A program made the translations under genes and the position numbers. From Quercus robur (taxonomy: Eukaryota; Streptophyta; Magnoliopsida; Fagales; Fagaceae), in assembly GCF_932294415.1 (NCBI RefSeq), contig NC_065538.1, forward strand, positions 41,546,843 to 41,610,842: 64,000 bases of DNA. Direction: 5' to 3'. Position 1 is the stretch's first letter. Each line of letters opens with the position of its first letter. This document shows, piece after piece, positions 32,185-43,055 of this stretch. A model generated the notes under the pieces. That model saw only the letters and a program-made list of their open reading frames with translations. It was not told the DNA's origin and searched no databases.

Positions 32185-32720
32185 AGGGCCGGTTCAAGGT
32201 ATTGTGAGGCTTAAGGCGACTACTTTAAGTGAGGTCTATTCTTATACTTTGAATACTAATAAAATATTTATTTAACTTTTGGGTTTTTTTTTTTTTTTTT
32301 TCATTTAAAATCATTTTTTTAGAAAAATATTACAAATTAAAACAAACACATCACATTACTCAATGACTATACAACTAAAATAAACACTATTTATTGAATG
32401 AAGTAACCAAATACTTATGATTGAAAATTTTAATAAATTTATATATTTGATATCTCTAAATAAAATTTGAGTATAAATTTATTTACCAGTGTAAGATTAA
32501 TGAGTTCTTTTAACATTTATGTGTGAGTGATTAAATGATTGACCCATCCAATGAAAACATTTTTCTTTAACGGGTTCTTTGATAAAAAACAAATATTTAG
32601 GGCTTGATTAATACTTCCATTGATACAAGAATATCTCTATTGGTAAAAATTTAGGGGTCTTTTTTCATTGGGGACCTTAGGCGATTGCCTATTTAGCTCA
32701 CCCATTGAGCCGACATTGTG
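32185..32720. mobile_element. hAT-like non-autonomous element nested in the MULE
   Basis: It is flanked by GGCTAGT at 32,178-32,184 and GGCTAGT at 32,721-32,727, a 7-bp direct repeat close to the 8 bp of hAT elements. The ends are imperfect inverted repeats built from AGGGCCGGTTCAAGG and GAGCCGACATTGTG, with GAGGCTTAAGGCGAC inside the left end and CCTTAGGCGATTGCC inside the right. It is 536 bp of AT-rich sequence with no transposase. Confidence 0.65.
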
Positions 32721-32854
32721 GGCTAGTCAGGGACAAATTTGTCTTTTAAGGATCAAGTTGGTCATTTTTTAAAAGTTTTGGGCCTAGTTGGTATTAGTCC
32801 AAACTTCCCGCCGGGGGGGGGGGGGGGGGTTATTGGAATTTACCCTAAAATAAA

Positions 32855-33200
32855 AATTCATTAAAATTTTTTGGTGTTCTGCTTTGCTGAAATGGTGGTG
32901 TGGGCTTTAGTCAAGTGGAAACCAATTAAATAAGAGAGAGAGAAAAAAAATAGTATTAATTAGGCAATAAGATGGAAAGTAATAACATTTAATAATGTTT
33001 TTTAATCGTTAGATCTATTATAAATCTATGGTGTAAAAAAAGTGTAACTTTTAAGAGTTATATCAGGTATAACTTTTAAGAGTTATATATATATATATAT
33101 ATATATAAAATTACAGTTGTGAAAACCATGGTTATGGTGTTACAAGTGTAAATTGGAAAATAAACTAGAGCCATCTAATTACAAGTTCTGAGGGTTGTAA
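32855..33200. repeat. AT-rich spacer with a short tandem duplication
   Basis: The phrase AACTTTTAAGAGTTATAT occurs at about 33,047 and 33,070 and runs into (TA)n at 33,087-33,107. No gene was seen. Confidence 0.7.
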
Positions 33201-33270
33201 AGAGAGGGAGGTTCTGGATCTAAAATGAGACCTAGAATGAGACCTACTAAAGACTGAAGCAAAGGATTCC

Positions 33271-33640
33271 TTATATAGTTAGAGGAAGCCTTGGATTCTT
33301 CAGGAGATTGCTGGAATCACAGAGAGTGAATTGCTTTTACTGAAGGTGATTTTCTTTTCCACCGAAAGCAAACAGTAAACTGAATGATTCTGTCGGGGTA
33401 CTGTTCGATGAACAGTGACGATCACTGTTCATGAATAGTGATTTGTCCCCTTACTTTTCTGAGATACTATTCATGCACAGTATTCTAGTGCTGTGGATGC
33501 ATAGTGTTCTATCTGGAACTTTGCTGATATGGGTATTGTTGGTGAATAGTAGTCGAACTGCAAAGGTCATTCTGGAGCTGTTCTGGAGCTCTGAAGCTGT
33601 TCTGGTGCTATTCGGATTATCTCAATCAGTAACATCAGAC
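33271..33640 (-). promoter_or_regulatory. Putative caulimovirid intergenic promoter
   Basis: On the minus strand CTATATAAGG (33,271-33,279) is a good TATA box. Upstream lie repeated TGTTCATGAATAGTG-like words and a perfect hairpin with 11-bp arms (33,408-33,418 and 33,422-33,432, loop CGA) containing TGACG. The region abuts the C-terminal end of the minus-strand viral frame, the position expected for the promoter of a circular pararetroviral genome. Activity is unproven. Confidence 0.45.
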
Positions 33641-35278
33641 GGATATCCATCATAGGGATCCCATAGAGGATTATAATCACAGACATGCTCATGATATTTG
33701 TCATACAGATTACAAAACCCACAATACAGTAAAGGTTCATGATCTGCATTCTGTGTTGTTAGCTGACTAGGATCAATGTAATCAAGCCTTTGAGTAAGGA
33801 AGGCTTCTGAATATGGCTTGGTGGTAAAAACTAAAATCCTGCCAGTGTTTCTTGTGAAATGGTAATTTTTCCATAACTCACTGGTGACATCTAGGAGTTC
33901 GTTGTTGAAGTAGTCCTTCCAACATCCCGCAAGAGCATATGGGTCTTCGTAGGATAGGTAGGAGTCTCCGTCATACCAAGGGTCATTGTGGGTGTACCCA
34001 TTGATGAGTACAAGGTGATGAGTAGGTTGGACAATCATCCAGTTGTTCCTGCCCCATTGTGGGAGAGTGCTCCAGCATCTGATGTAGACAAATGGACTTT
34101 TGATCTTTGTAACAACCTGTTGAATTATCTGGGGAAATTGGTTGATCTGATTATGGCTTGTTAACTTGATAAGTCTGATGAAGCCATATTCAGACTGGCT
34201 TGTCTACTGGTGGGGAGCTTGACTAAAGGCTTTTCTAGGGTTGGATAGGCTTGCTAGGGCTTCCTGGCTAAAAGATGACCTTGTTATCTATCCGATCTTC
34301 TATCCTATCAATCTGTTTACCTATAACTCCTAAACACTGGTTGGTATAGTTCTTTTGCTCTATTACCTTCTTGACAACCTTTTCTTCGGGGGTTGCGTAC
34401 TTGAAGGGAGAGGCAACTATATTCTTACTACCACGGTGGGTAAAGAGTATGGCTTCCTGGGGAGGATGACTAGACCTGACAACTTTCTTAACTCCTTTGG
34501 TGTCTTCTGTGGTCTAGTTGGTTTTGGTGATGACACAAGACTTTTTATGCCATTCAAAATGGTTCTCAAAGTATTCAAAGAAAGGGACATTACTGGATAT
34601 CTCTTTCATGAATTCCTTCCATTTTGCCAAAACTTCAATCTATTGTTCTCTGGTATGGTTGGTTCTATAGGCTTCTCTTTTGACTCTGTTCTCCTCTAAG
34701 TCAAACTCTTTGCCTAAGGCATCTATATTAGGGGTGAATTCCTTCTTTATCATCATGAGTTGATGATCTATTTTAGTTTCTGGTTGAAAAGTATCTCTCA
34801 TATCTATTCCTGATGGTGAAGGAGGCTTTTGACTATCTTGGCTAGTGTTGTCTTCCTCTTAATCAGCAACTGAGTCTTGCTTGGCTGTGTAACAAGGGGT
34901 ACTAACCTGGGATTGGGTTCTTACACCTTGAAGCTCTGGTCCTAGGTCTCTCTTAGATCTGGGAAAAGGTGCTAGGTTTCTGGATGAGCTACACTGGGAT
35001 GCAGGTCTATCTCTAAGAAGGATAGTTGTTTGCCTAAAGGGTTAGCGTAGATCTATTGAGGATCTAGACCTTGGTTCATCATATTCTAAAGGTTTCCTAA
35101 ACCTAGATTGGTCAAAGCTAAGTCTAACCGTTCCATCGGCTAACTGCTGGACAAAATCTAGATCTGGATTCCTTTTTGGGTTTTGGATCTATAAATGATG
35201 GTTCTCATTATCTGGAGTCCAATTTGTTGGGAAGGTGACTTCAAACCATTTCAGGGTTCTGGGTACTTGAACTTTGGA
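33622..35278 (-). pseudogene. Endogenous caulimovirid: region downstream of the movement protein
   Basis: It continues from the movement-protein frame on the minus strand with several stops. It includes a coiled-coil-like part and ends in an open 138-codon frame (34,038-33,622) rich in Tyr/Asp/Trp (CGFCNLYDKYHEHVCDYNP). I cannot assign a function. Colinearity and strand tie it to the viral copy. Stops and frameshifts are scattered, so it is a fossil. Confidence 0.55.
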
Positions 35279-35989
35279 TCAAATGTCTGACGTTTGGATA
35301 AAGGTGGTTTCACCAACCTTCCTCTTGTCTATGACTTGGATAGACATGTTTGTTCTGATGCACTTATAATACACTATGTATATAAGGGCTAACTGACGGG
35401 TTCCATGTAACATGAAAGTTCCATAGGTCTCGATGTTGAGGGTGAGGACCTTCATGATGTGAAGGTCATCAAGAGTTACGGTGAAATTGGGGAAACAGTT
35501 GAAATGGACTGGTCCACCACTTAAACTAGATTCTATGGTTCCTAAGAGGCTGTCATTAAATCTTATATGACGGGTGTCTCGTAGGGCCATAAGGATTGAG
35601 TTGTTCAACCCTTCGCTAATCAAAGTTTTTACTCCTACTTGGACTAATCCAACATGGAGGAATTTATGTCCATCTTTCCTGTGAGTTTTCACTGCTGCAG
35701 AGGATAACAAGTAGCATGTTTCATCCTCCTTGTTGATGCTACAAACTTGCTCTATAGTTTAGACATGGTAGTCTGTTTTGAAAGTATTTTTCGAGGACCA
35801 CAATGATGACTTATAGACTTGGTTTGTGGGTACTTTTGGTATGTTCCAATCTCCTAACCTTAGATCTACATCTGATAACTGGTACGACTCACTATTGAGA
35901 ATTCCATCTTCTTGAGGGATCTCAGGGAGGGATGTACTGGAAGATCTAATGCTGGTGGATGAGTTACTTCTAAACATTCTGTTCAACAT
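35279..35989 (-). pseudogene. Endogenous caulimovirid movement protein (30K-type), broken
   Basis: The frame starts at ATG 35,989, is interrupted by TAG near 35,761, and continues from about 35,720 to 35,279. Motifs typical of pararetroviral cell-to-cell movement proteins are visible: HKFLHVGLVQVGVK, NNSILMALRDTRHIRF and GPVHFNCFPNFTVTLDDLH. In exogenous viruses the protein modifies plasmodesmata so that infection can spread. This copy lies on the strand opposite to the capsid/polymerase part, starting about 190 bp from it. The stop makes it a relic. Confidence 0.75.
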
Positions 35990-36189
35990 TCTGGATCAAA
36001 GGCTTAAGATAAACAATTACAACCTAATTATCTTTATCTCCAAATTTCTGGATCTAACCTTTAGATCTGAAACAAGGTTTACAAACGGGACTTCACCTTC
36101 TCACGTGCTAACTACAACCTCTTACTGCCCTAATCCTTTCTCTCACAGTGGGGATCACCCTAAACGCCTCTCGCACGGCTGACACAAGT

Positions 36190-37856
36190 TGACCAAACAC
36201 TAACAGAGTAGGAAACTAGGTCTAGGCCTAAGGATAAAACAGCCTTAGAAATAGTTGCCCAAAAGCTTGAGGAACTTGTGAAGAAAGAACCAGTCACCCC
36301 TTCACCAAACACCACCTCAACCAGTAGGGAACAACCCAGAGATAATCGGTTTATCACTTTAAGAGCCTATACAGCCTCTAGCAGTTCTACTAGAACCTCC
36401 TCTGAAACTGAAAAGGAGATAGAACACCTAGAAGTCCAATTTCGAGAATTACAGGTGAATAGGCTTTACTAACCCAAGGTAAACCCAACTAGCCTAACCA
36501 AGAATTAGTATCCTAGACCCACACCTCCTGACCTCCAATATGAGGAAAGAAATATCCAGTTCATAGTATCCACTGGTAAACTCTATGAATGGAACATAGA
36601 TGGTTTATCAGAATAAGAAATCCTATACAAGATTCGGCATATGACCATGGTAGCCAATAACTACCTCAATGATGGTATCCAAAATACAAAGGTCATAGAG
36701 CTCATGACTTTAGGATTCGCAAGAAAACTGTTAGATTGGTGGAACAACTATCTAACAGAAGAGTCTAAAGAAGACATTAAGCATGCTATCTAAAAAGATG
36801 AGAATGAGAACCCCATCTTTGACGAACACATAGGACGAGGTGTTCCCGACGGAGTCAATACCCTGATCTATACGATCAAGAAACACTTCGTAGGTAAACC
36901 CAGCAATATCACATCTAGGATTTATGACCAGTTGAGTAACCTTAGATGTAAAAACCTTGGTGAATAGAGGAGGCATGAAGATGTATTTACTACCAGAGTC
37001 ATGCATAGAAGCGATTGTAACTCTCCATTTTGGAAGGAAAAGTTCATCAATGGCTTACCCGCATTATTTGGATAGAAGGTCAAAGAAACCCTTGCCAGCC
37101 CTTTAGGTGTCATAGATTATGATAATCTAACCTATGGAGATATCTCTATCACAATCCGAAGTGAAGGAATGAAGATTACCCATATTATTTGGACAGAAGG
37201 TCAAAGAAACCCTTGCCAGCCCTTTAGGTGTCATAGATTATGATAATCTAACTTATGGAGATATCTCTAGCACAATCCGAAGTGAAGGAATGAAGATGTG
37301 TAGAGATTTGAAAATCCAAAGCCAGGCCAGCAAGAGCAAAGCCAAGTACGAAGTAGGAAACTTCTGTACCCAGTATGGCTTACCTTCAGTCATCCCCAAG
37401 AGAAAATCCAAGTACAGAGGAAAAGAACCCTCTGAGAAGTTCCATAGAAAGAGAATAGCTTCCAAGTATTATAGGAAACAGAAATTCAAAACTGATGATT
37501 TCTATAAGAAAGGAAAATCCAAGTCCACAAGAAAGTTCATACCTAAAACATCAGGAAAATGTTTTAAGTGTGGAAAAAGAGGTCATTTCCAGAAAGAGTG
37601 TAAAGCTAAGGCCAAATCCCTTATCAATACCCTCATTAGTGACCAAACTAGTAAAGAAGAAATCTTCAAACTCTTAGAACTTGACCACTCAGATAGTAAG
37701 TCCCCTAATAGTTCTAGTGAAGAAGAGAAGCACCAGTTATATAGGTCATCCTCTGAAACCTCTAAAGTCTCCTCTAGCTCCTCTAGTGGCCCGGATGAAA
37801 CCCTAGCTTGCAAAGATAGTTGTTGTAGGAACAAAGACTATCAATGTACTTTCTAA
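36190..37856 (+). pseudogene. Endogenous caulimovirid capsid/nucleocapsid region, broken
   Basis: A degraded plus-strand frame holds a Ser/Thr/Glu-rich N-terminus, then a capsid-like region (YPRPTPPDLQYEER, DWWNNYLTEE, FWKEKFINGLP), and a CCHC zinc knuckle CFKCGKRGHFQKEC at ~37,560-37,602. An acidic serine-rich tail follows. Stops occur near 36,470, 36,617, 36,790, 36,965 and 37,072. A 121-bp tandem duplication (landmark at 37,063 and 37,184) shifts the frame; the downstream part is open from 37,290 to 37,856. The role in the virus is particle assembly and RNA binding. Confidence 0.7.
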
Positions 37857-37994
37857 GCAAGAAAAGCTCCTCTTAGATCTCATAGAACAGATTGAAGACC
37901 TAGTTGTCATAGCTTAAAGACTTAGTGAGTTCCACAAAACCCTAGTTAAGGAAGCCAGTACATCAAACCTAGGATTCAGGAACCCAAAGTTGAT

Positions 37995-39983
37995 TTGGAG
38001 AAAATCTACAATAGGTTTACCAAATCCAAGAAGGAAGTTACCACTCAAGATCTCCAGAAAGAAATTAAGGATACCAAGTCTGAAGTGAGAACCCTTAGGC
38101 AAGAGTTAACCATCCTTAGGGTAGATCACAACCTCATGGACCAAAGAGTCAAACAGTTAGAGCATACTTCTCATCAAGGCAATGAGGAAGGAACCTCATT
38201 ACAGAACCCTTTTGATGAAGAAGTAGATGAAACAGTTAACCCTACAGCTGATATGATCGAGGAACCATTTGTTCTTGTCAAGAATATGATAGATAGGGTC
38301 ATCTTAGGAAACCCTTTCATGTGTTTATTATATCCTTTCGTCACGAATAGTGAAGGAATCACTACCCATCCTTTTGGCCAACCAGTTAAGTTTAAGTTTC
38401 TTAGAAGCCCAGAACCTAGAGAGATTAGCAGTCTCCAAGAAGTTTTTGTCTCTAAGACCCTTAGCCTCATCAGTGCCAAAACCCAACACCTTAAGTACCT
38501 TAGTGATGAACTAAGTTACAGGAGAATTGATGAACAATTAGCTTGTAAAAACTACCAAGCTGAGATCAGGAAGTTTGAAGAAAAACTTAAGCAGGAGGTT
38601 TGCTATGATCTACCCACAACCTTTTGGCATAGAAGGAGACATGAAGTAGCTCTTCCTTATGTCAAAGATTTCCATGAAAAGAACATCCCTACCAAAGCTA
38701 GACCTATCCAGATGAGTCAAGAACTGATGGATACTTGTAAAGCTGAGATAGAAGATCTTCTTAAGAAAGGAATCATTAGAAACTCTAGGTCACCATGGTC
38801 TTGTCCAACCTTTTATGTCCAGAAAAACGCTGAGATTGAGAAAGGTCTCCCTAGACTTGTTATCAATTATAAGCCCCTTAACAAAGTCTTAGAATGGATT
38901 AGGTACCCTATTCCCAACAAAAGAGACTTAGTTAACAGGCTTAGCAAGGTAGTGGTCTTCAGTAAGTTTGATATGAAAAGTGTTTTTTGGCAAATACAAA
39001 TCAGAGAGTCTGATAGGTACAAGACAGCCTTCACCACACCCTTTAATCATTACGAGTGGAACGTAATGCCCTTCGATCTCAAAAATGCACCTTCTGAATT
39101 CCAAAACATCATGAATGAGATTTTCAATCCATTCTCCAATCATGCTATTGTGTACATTGATGATGTAATCATCTTCTTAGAATCCCTGACTCAACATTGG
39201 AAACACCTTCGAGCATTCTTCCATACCATCAAACTCAACGGTCTTGTTGTTTCAACTCCAAAGATTAAACTTTTCCAAACTAGTGTTCGATTCTTAGGTT
39301 TTGATATAAGACATGGTGTCATCAAACCCATAGACAAAGCCATTCAATTTGGGGATAAGTTTCCAGATGAAATTCTAGAAAAAACCCAACTTCAGAGATT
39401 TCTAGGATCCCTCAATTACATTTCTAATTTCTATCAAAATCTTAGACAACAGTGTAAGCCTCTTTTTGATAGACTTTGGACCAATCCTCCTCCCTAGACC
39501 CCCACTCATACATTGGTTGTCCAACAAATCAAGAAATATGTCAAGACACTTCCTTGTCTAGGAATCCCCTCAGAAAATTCCTTTAAGATTGTCCAGACAG
39601 ATGCCTCTAACATTGGTTATGGTGGCATTCTCCTTCAACGTGTTAGTCCCACTTCCCCTGAACAGATTGTCTGTTTTCATTCTGGAATTTAGACTCCCAC
39701 TCAGTTAAATTATAGTACTATTAAAAAAGAAATTTTATCTATAGTACTATGCATTTCAAAATTCCAAAGTGACCTTTTAAATCAAAAATTTTTAATAAGG
39801 ATTGATTGTAAATCTGCAAAACATGTTTTAGAAAAAGATGTTCAAAACATTGCATCAAAACAAATTTTTGCACGATGGCAAGCCATCCTTTCAGTTTTTG
39901 ATTTTGACATAGAATTTATAGCTAGAACTCAGAATAGTATCCCTGACTTCCTATCCCGTGAATTTTTGCAGAATCCAATCTAA
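37995..39983 (+). pseudogene. Endogenous caulimovirid reverse transcriptase-RNase H
   Basis: An open frame at 37,995-39,497 (500 codons) continues in frame past TAG at 39,495 and TAG at 39,690 to about 39,983. The N-terminal part is coiled coil (~residues 1-60). The RT domain (~residues 220-470) has GLPRLVINYKPLN, FSKFDMKSVFWQIQI and the catalytic YIDDV at 39,153. RNase H follows with VQTDASNIGYGG and ends in DFLSREF. The region where the aspartic protease should be keeps only its C-terminal part; no catalytic DTG/DSG motif was seen. The family is Caulimoviridae; genus not assigned, though florendovirus-like copies are common in angiosperms. Confidence 0.8.
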
Positions 39984-40350
39984 GATGTCTGGGAAAAGAC
40001 CCGTACAACCCTAACCTCCAAAGTTGCCTAAACAGTAAACCACTAGGAGTACTAGTCAGGCAAAGAACCCTGGCCTTTTAGTACCGTTTTCTTCCAGTCC
40101 AGCAAAGACCTTGCTAGGCTACACAACAGCACAGATCTGGACTTACTTGTCTCAATAGTACACATCTGCAACAAACTTTGGGCTAAAAACAAGAATGAGA
40201 AAAAGCAGATAATTGGGAAGTAAATGATTAGCTTGAACAAATAATCACAGAATAATTAAACAAAAGTTTAAACAGGAGGCTCAACCTACCACCAAAAGAG
40301 ATTACAGTAAACAAAGACTGAGAAGAAATAGTAAAGGAAGAAAATGATGA
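39984..40350 (+). pseudogene. Relic of the frame downstream of the viral polymerase
   Basis: An ATG at 39,987 opens a short basic frame (MSGKRPVQP) with TAA/TAG stops every few codons. The reading resumes as TTRSTSQAKNPGLLVPF. It sits where caulimovirids often have a small downstream ORF. Too degraded to assign. Confidence 0.35.
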
Positions 40351-42850
40351 ATGAGAATGGAAGAGTTATCAGAAAATAGATGTAAAACAAAATGTAACTT
40401 GTAGGAGATAACATATTCAAAATAATGTATAATGCACAAAATAATGGATAACTATGGCGGTTGAACTGGCCAACTTGATTGAATATAAACAGTAACTTAT
40501 ATATATATATATATATATATATAAACACACACAATGAGAGTGAGCAATATTTTGATAGCTTTTGATGACTCGATAGAGAACTTAGAGAGTTCAAACCAAA
40601 TATCTTAATTAACCCCTTCAATTCTTAAAAAAATTCACTTAATCATTATTCTTTTGAAAATTTTATTTAAAAGTTCTTTATGTAATTTCTTATCTTTTAA
40701 AATATTTGTCATCTAGTGAAGGACACAACAACGAATAACTTTTGGAGGAACAACATGTGGTTCATAACTTCATATCACCACTTGTTAATGGGATATATAT
40801 GCTATGTATATAAAATTCATAATTTGTCCATGTTTGTTTCTAGAAGTATTCAAAATATACACATGATATGATTGAGATTGATCACAAAACTGACCCAGGT
40901 GACCAAAGGAGTCTGCCGCAAAGCAACACAAATCTATATATTTGAGGGAAACCAATGAGGAGAGTCAAGTTAGATTACAGAGTTTATCTAAAAAACAGAA
41001 GTTAGATTACAGACTGACCCATCATGCTTATTGGATCAACAATGGTTCCAAAGAAACTCTGCCCATAAAATTGCCTAAATTTTTTTTTGAGAAAAAATTG
41101 CCTAATTTAAGCGGGTAAGAGGTACCATCCATGTCACGTTCAAAAAATTGCATCTCAGAAAAGAGTACTATACTACCCATTGTTTATTGGATTATTGCCC
41201 ACAGGCTTCGAATATGTGCTGAATAAATAAAATATTTCCAACCTCAAAGCACTGTTATGTTAGAACTACTCTATTACCAATGGTCAACGGAGGCATAGAG
41301 TAACATTTATAGTATATAAATACAGCTGGATGATAAAAGTTAGTACTATAAAATATCATTTTGTTCTTACATTTTGGAGTTATATTCAATTTGGTCCATA
41401 CATTTTGGTATTAGCCAATTTGGTCTCCCTTATTTTTAATTTTCAGTCAATTTGATTCCTACCATTAACTTCATATGGAAAATGCTTACATGGCTAATGA
41501 ATTGTACCGTTAGCACATTAGATGCTTACGTGACTACTAGAATGAAAAAAAAAAAAATTAACATTTAAAAATTGCCAAGTCAGATTTAAATGAAAAAAAA
41601 AATTCTTATAACATTTTTAAGAAGAATTTTCTTTTCTAGGTATTTCAATTATCGATTTCTCAAAAAAAAAAAAAAAAGAAGGTATTTCAATTATTAATCT
41701 CATTTATTTTTCTTCTAATTTAATTTCTCAAATTTTTCTCACTTCAAATTGAAATTGTTCTACAACATTTTGTGTGTACAGATGTATACTAACAAAAAAT
41801 AAAAAACACAAAAGTCAAATCAACTTTTAAGATGATAAACTGTTGTTGGCTTGAAATATAATAGGGCAATATCTAAAAAAAAGAAAAATAGAAGAAGAAA
41901 TATAATAAGACAAAAGCTAAATCCAAAGAGTGAGGTATCATTGACAATGGTAATTAAAATTAATTTTTTTTTTTTCAGATTTGAAAAAAAAAAACCCTTT
42001 TTTTTTGAGCTTATGTAAATAATATAATAGCATATCATGTCATCTCCATATCATTTGACTTTATTGTTAAGTTTAGATACCCGTTAGTTTACTATATAAG
42101 TTAGATTTGAACCAAAGAACCCCAAAACACAAGAATTTTTAGGTACAAATATTTAAAAAAAAAATAAAAAAGTACAAATATTAGTATTAATAATAAAAAG
42201 GTTTTTTGAAAATAAAAAATCATAAGAATTTTTTTTTTTTTTTTTTGTTGGATAAGAAGATTGTAACTTTATTGAGAAAAAGATAAATTCAATATATTCT
42301 GAGTTACAACCGATTGATTATATAAAAAGAAAAAAGAAAAAAGATTGTAACTTTATTGATTATATAAATTCAATACATTCGTAGAACTCTAGCAAAAACA
42401 GAAAAAGAAAAAAGAAAAAAAAAAAACAGTTTTGTGGAGTGGTAGATTAGATGGCAAAATATAATTGGACAAGTGACATGGCATCTTTCCCGATACATGG
42501 AACACCATTTCTACCCACGACAACAACAACAATAGGTAAGGAAATAAAATGGAATATGCCTAACTTTTGAACCAACAAAAAAAAAAAAAAAACATTTTCC
42601 TATTTGCATAGGAATTTGTCAGATTGACTGATATCCAATAACATATAAACTGTTCTTCCATTGGTGGAGTCAAGTCGAGATGATAAGTATTATATAGAAT
42701 CGAAAAAACAAATCTTTATCATATAGAGAAATAGATAGAAATACACAGAGTCATTAGTCTTCTAACTCTAGCTCTGTCACTTCCTATTTACTACTATTAT
42801 TTATATTAACTCTACGCCTGTGTTTTTTTCTAATTTTTAGATCTAAGTTT
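40350..42850. other. AT-rich spacer with repeat fragments, no gene seen
   Basis: The stretch holds (TA)n at 40,499-40,522. A TTTGGTCCATACATTTTGG-type element fragment at 41,355-41,640 is related to 18,145-18,480. Poly-A/T tracts are frequent (41,548-41,690; 41,960-42,005). A T-run followed by GATAAGAAGATTGTAACTTT at 42,228-42,275 looks like a reverse-oriented retroposon tail, partly repeated at 42,340. No supported coding region is present. Confidence 0.5.
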
Positions 42851-43055
42851 CGCACTCACATCAAATTTTGTTTCATTTTCACAAAACCAATAACGCAAAT
42901 CGTACTCATCTCTCAGTACTGCTCTCATTGACCCACCGTGCCAAAGGTACTCTCTCTCTCTGTCTCTACTCAATACGTTGTCGTTTTTGCTTCTTAGATT
43001 CTTCTCTCTCTCTCTCTCTCTGATTTTAGATCTTGGAATTTCGTGATGTTACTTA

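Larger units (their letters stand above)
30788..32845. mobile_element. Mutator-like element with 9-bp target duplication
   Basis: The ends are long inverted repeats of about 100 bp: GGGTAAATTCC at the left, and GGAATTTACCC closing the right, with inner words such as TTTAAAAAATGACCAACTTG shared in inverted orientation. The flanks TAAAATAAA (30,779-30,787) and TAAAATAAA (32,846-32,854) are identical 9-mers, the duplication size of Mutator transposons. The 2,058-bp interior has no transposase frame. It contains an LTR-like fragment (~31,830-32,170), a nested hAT-like element (32,185-32,720), a G17 run in the right repeat (32,813-32,829) and a perfect inverted repeat at 31,400-31,424. Confidence 0.88.

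Noticed and set aside
33431..33655. 74-codon plus-strand frame
   Set aside because: Overlaps the repeat-rich putative viral promoter and the opposite-strand viral frame; no homology.
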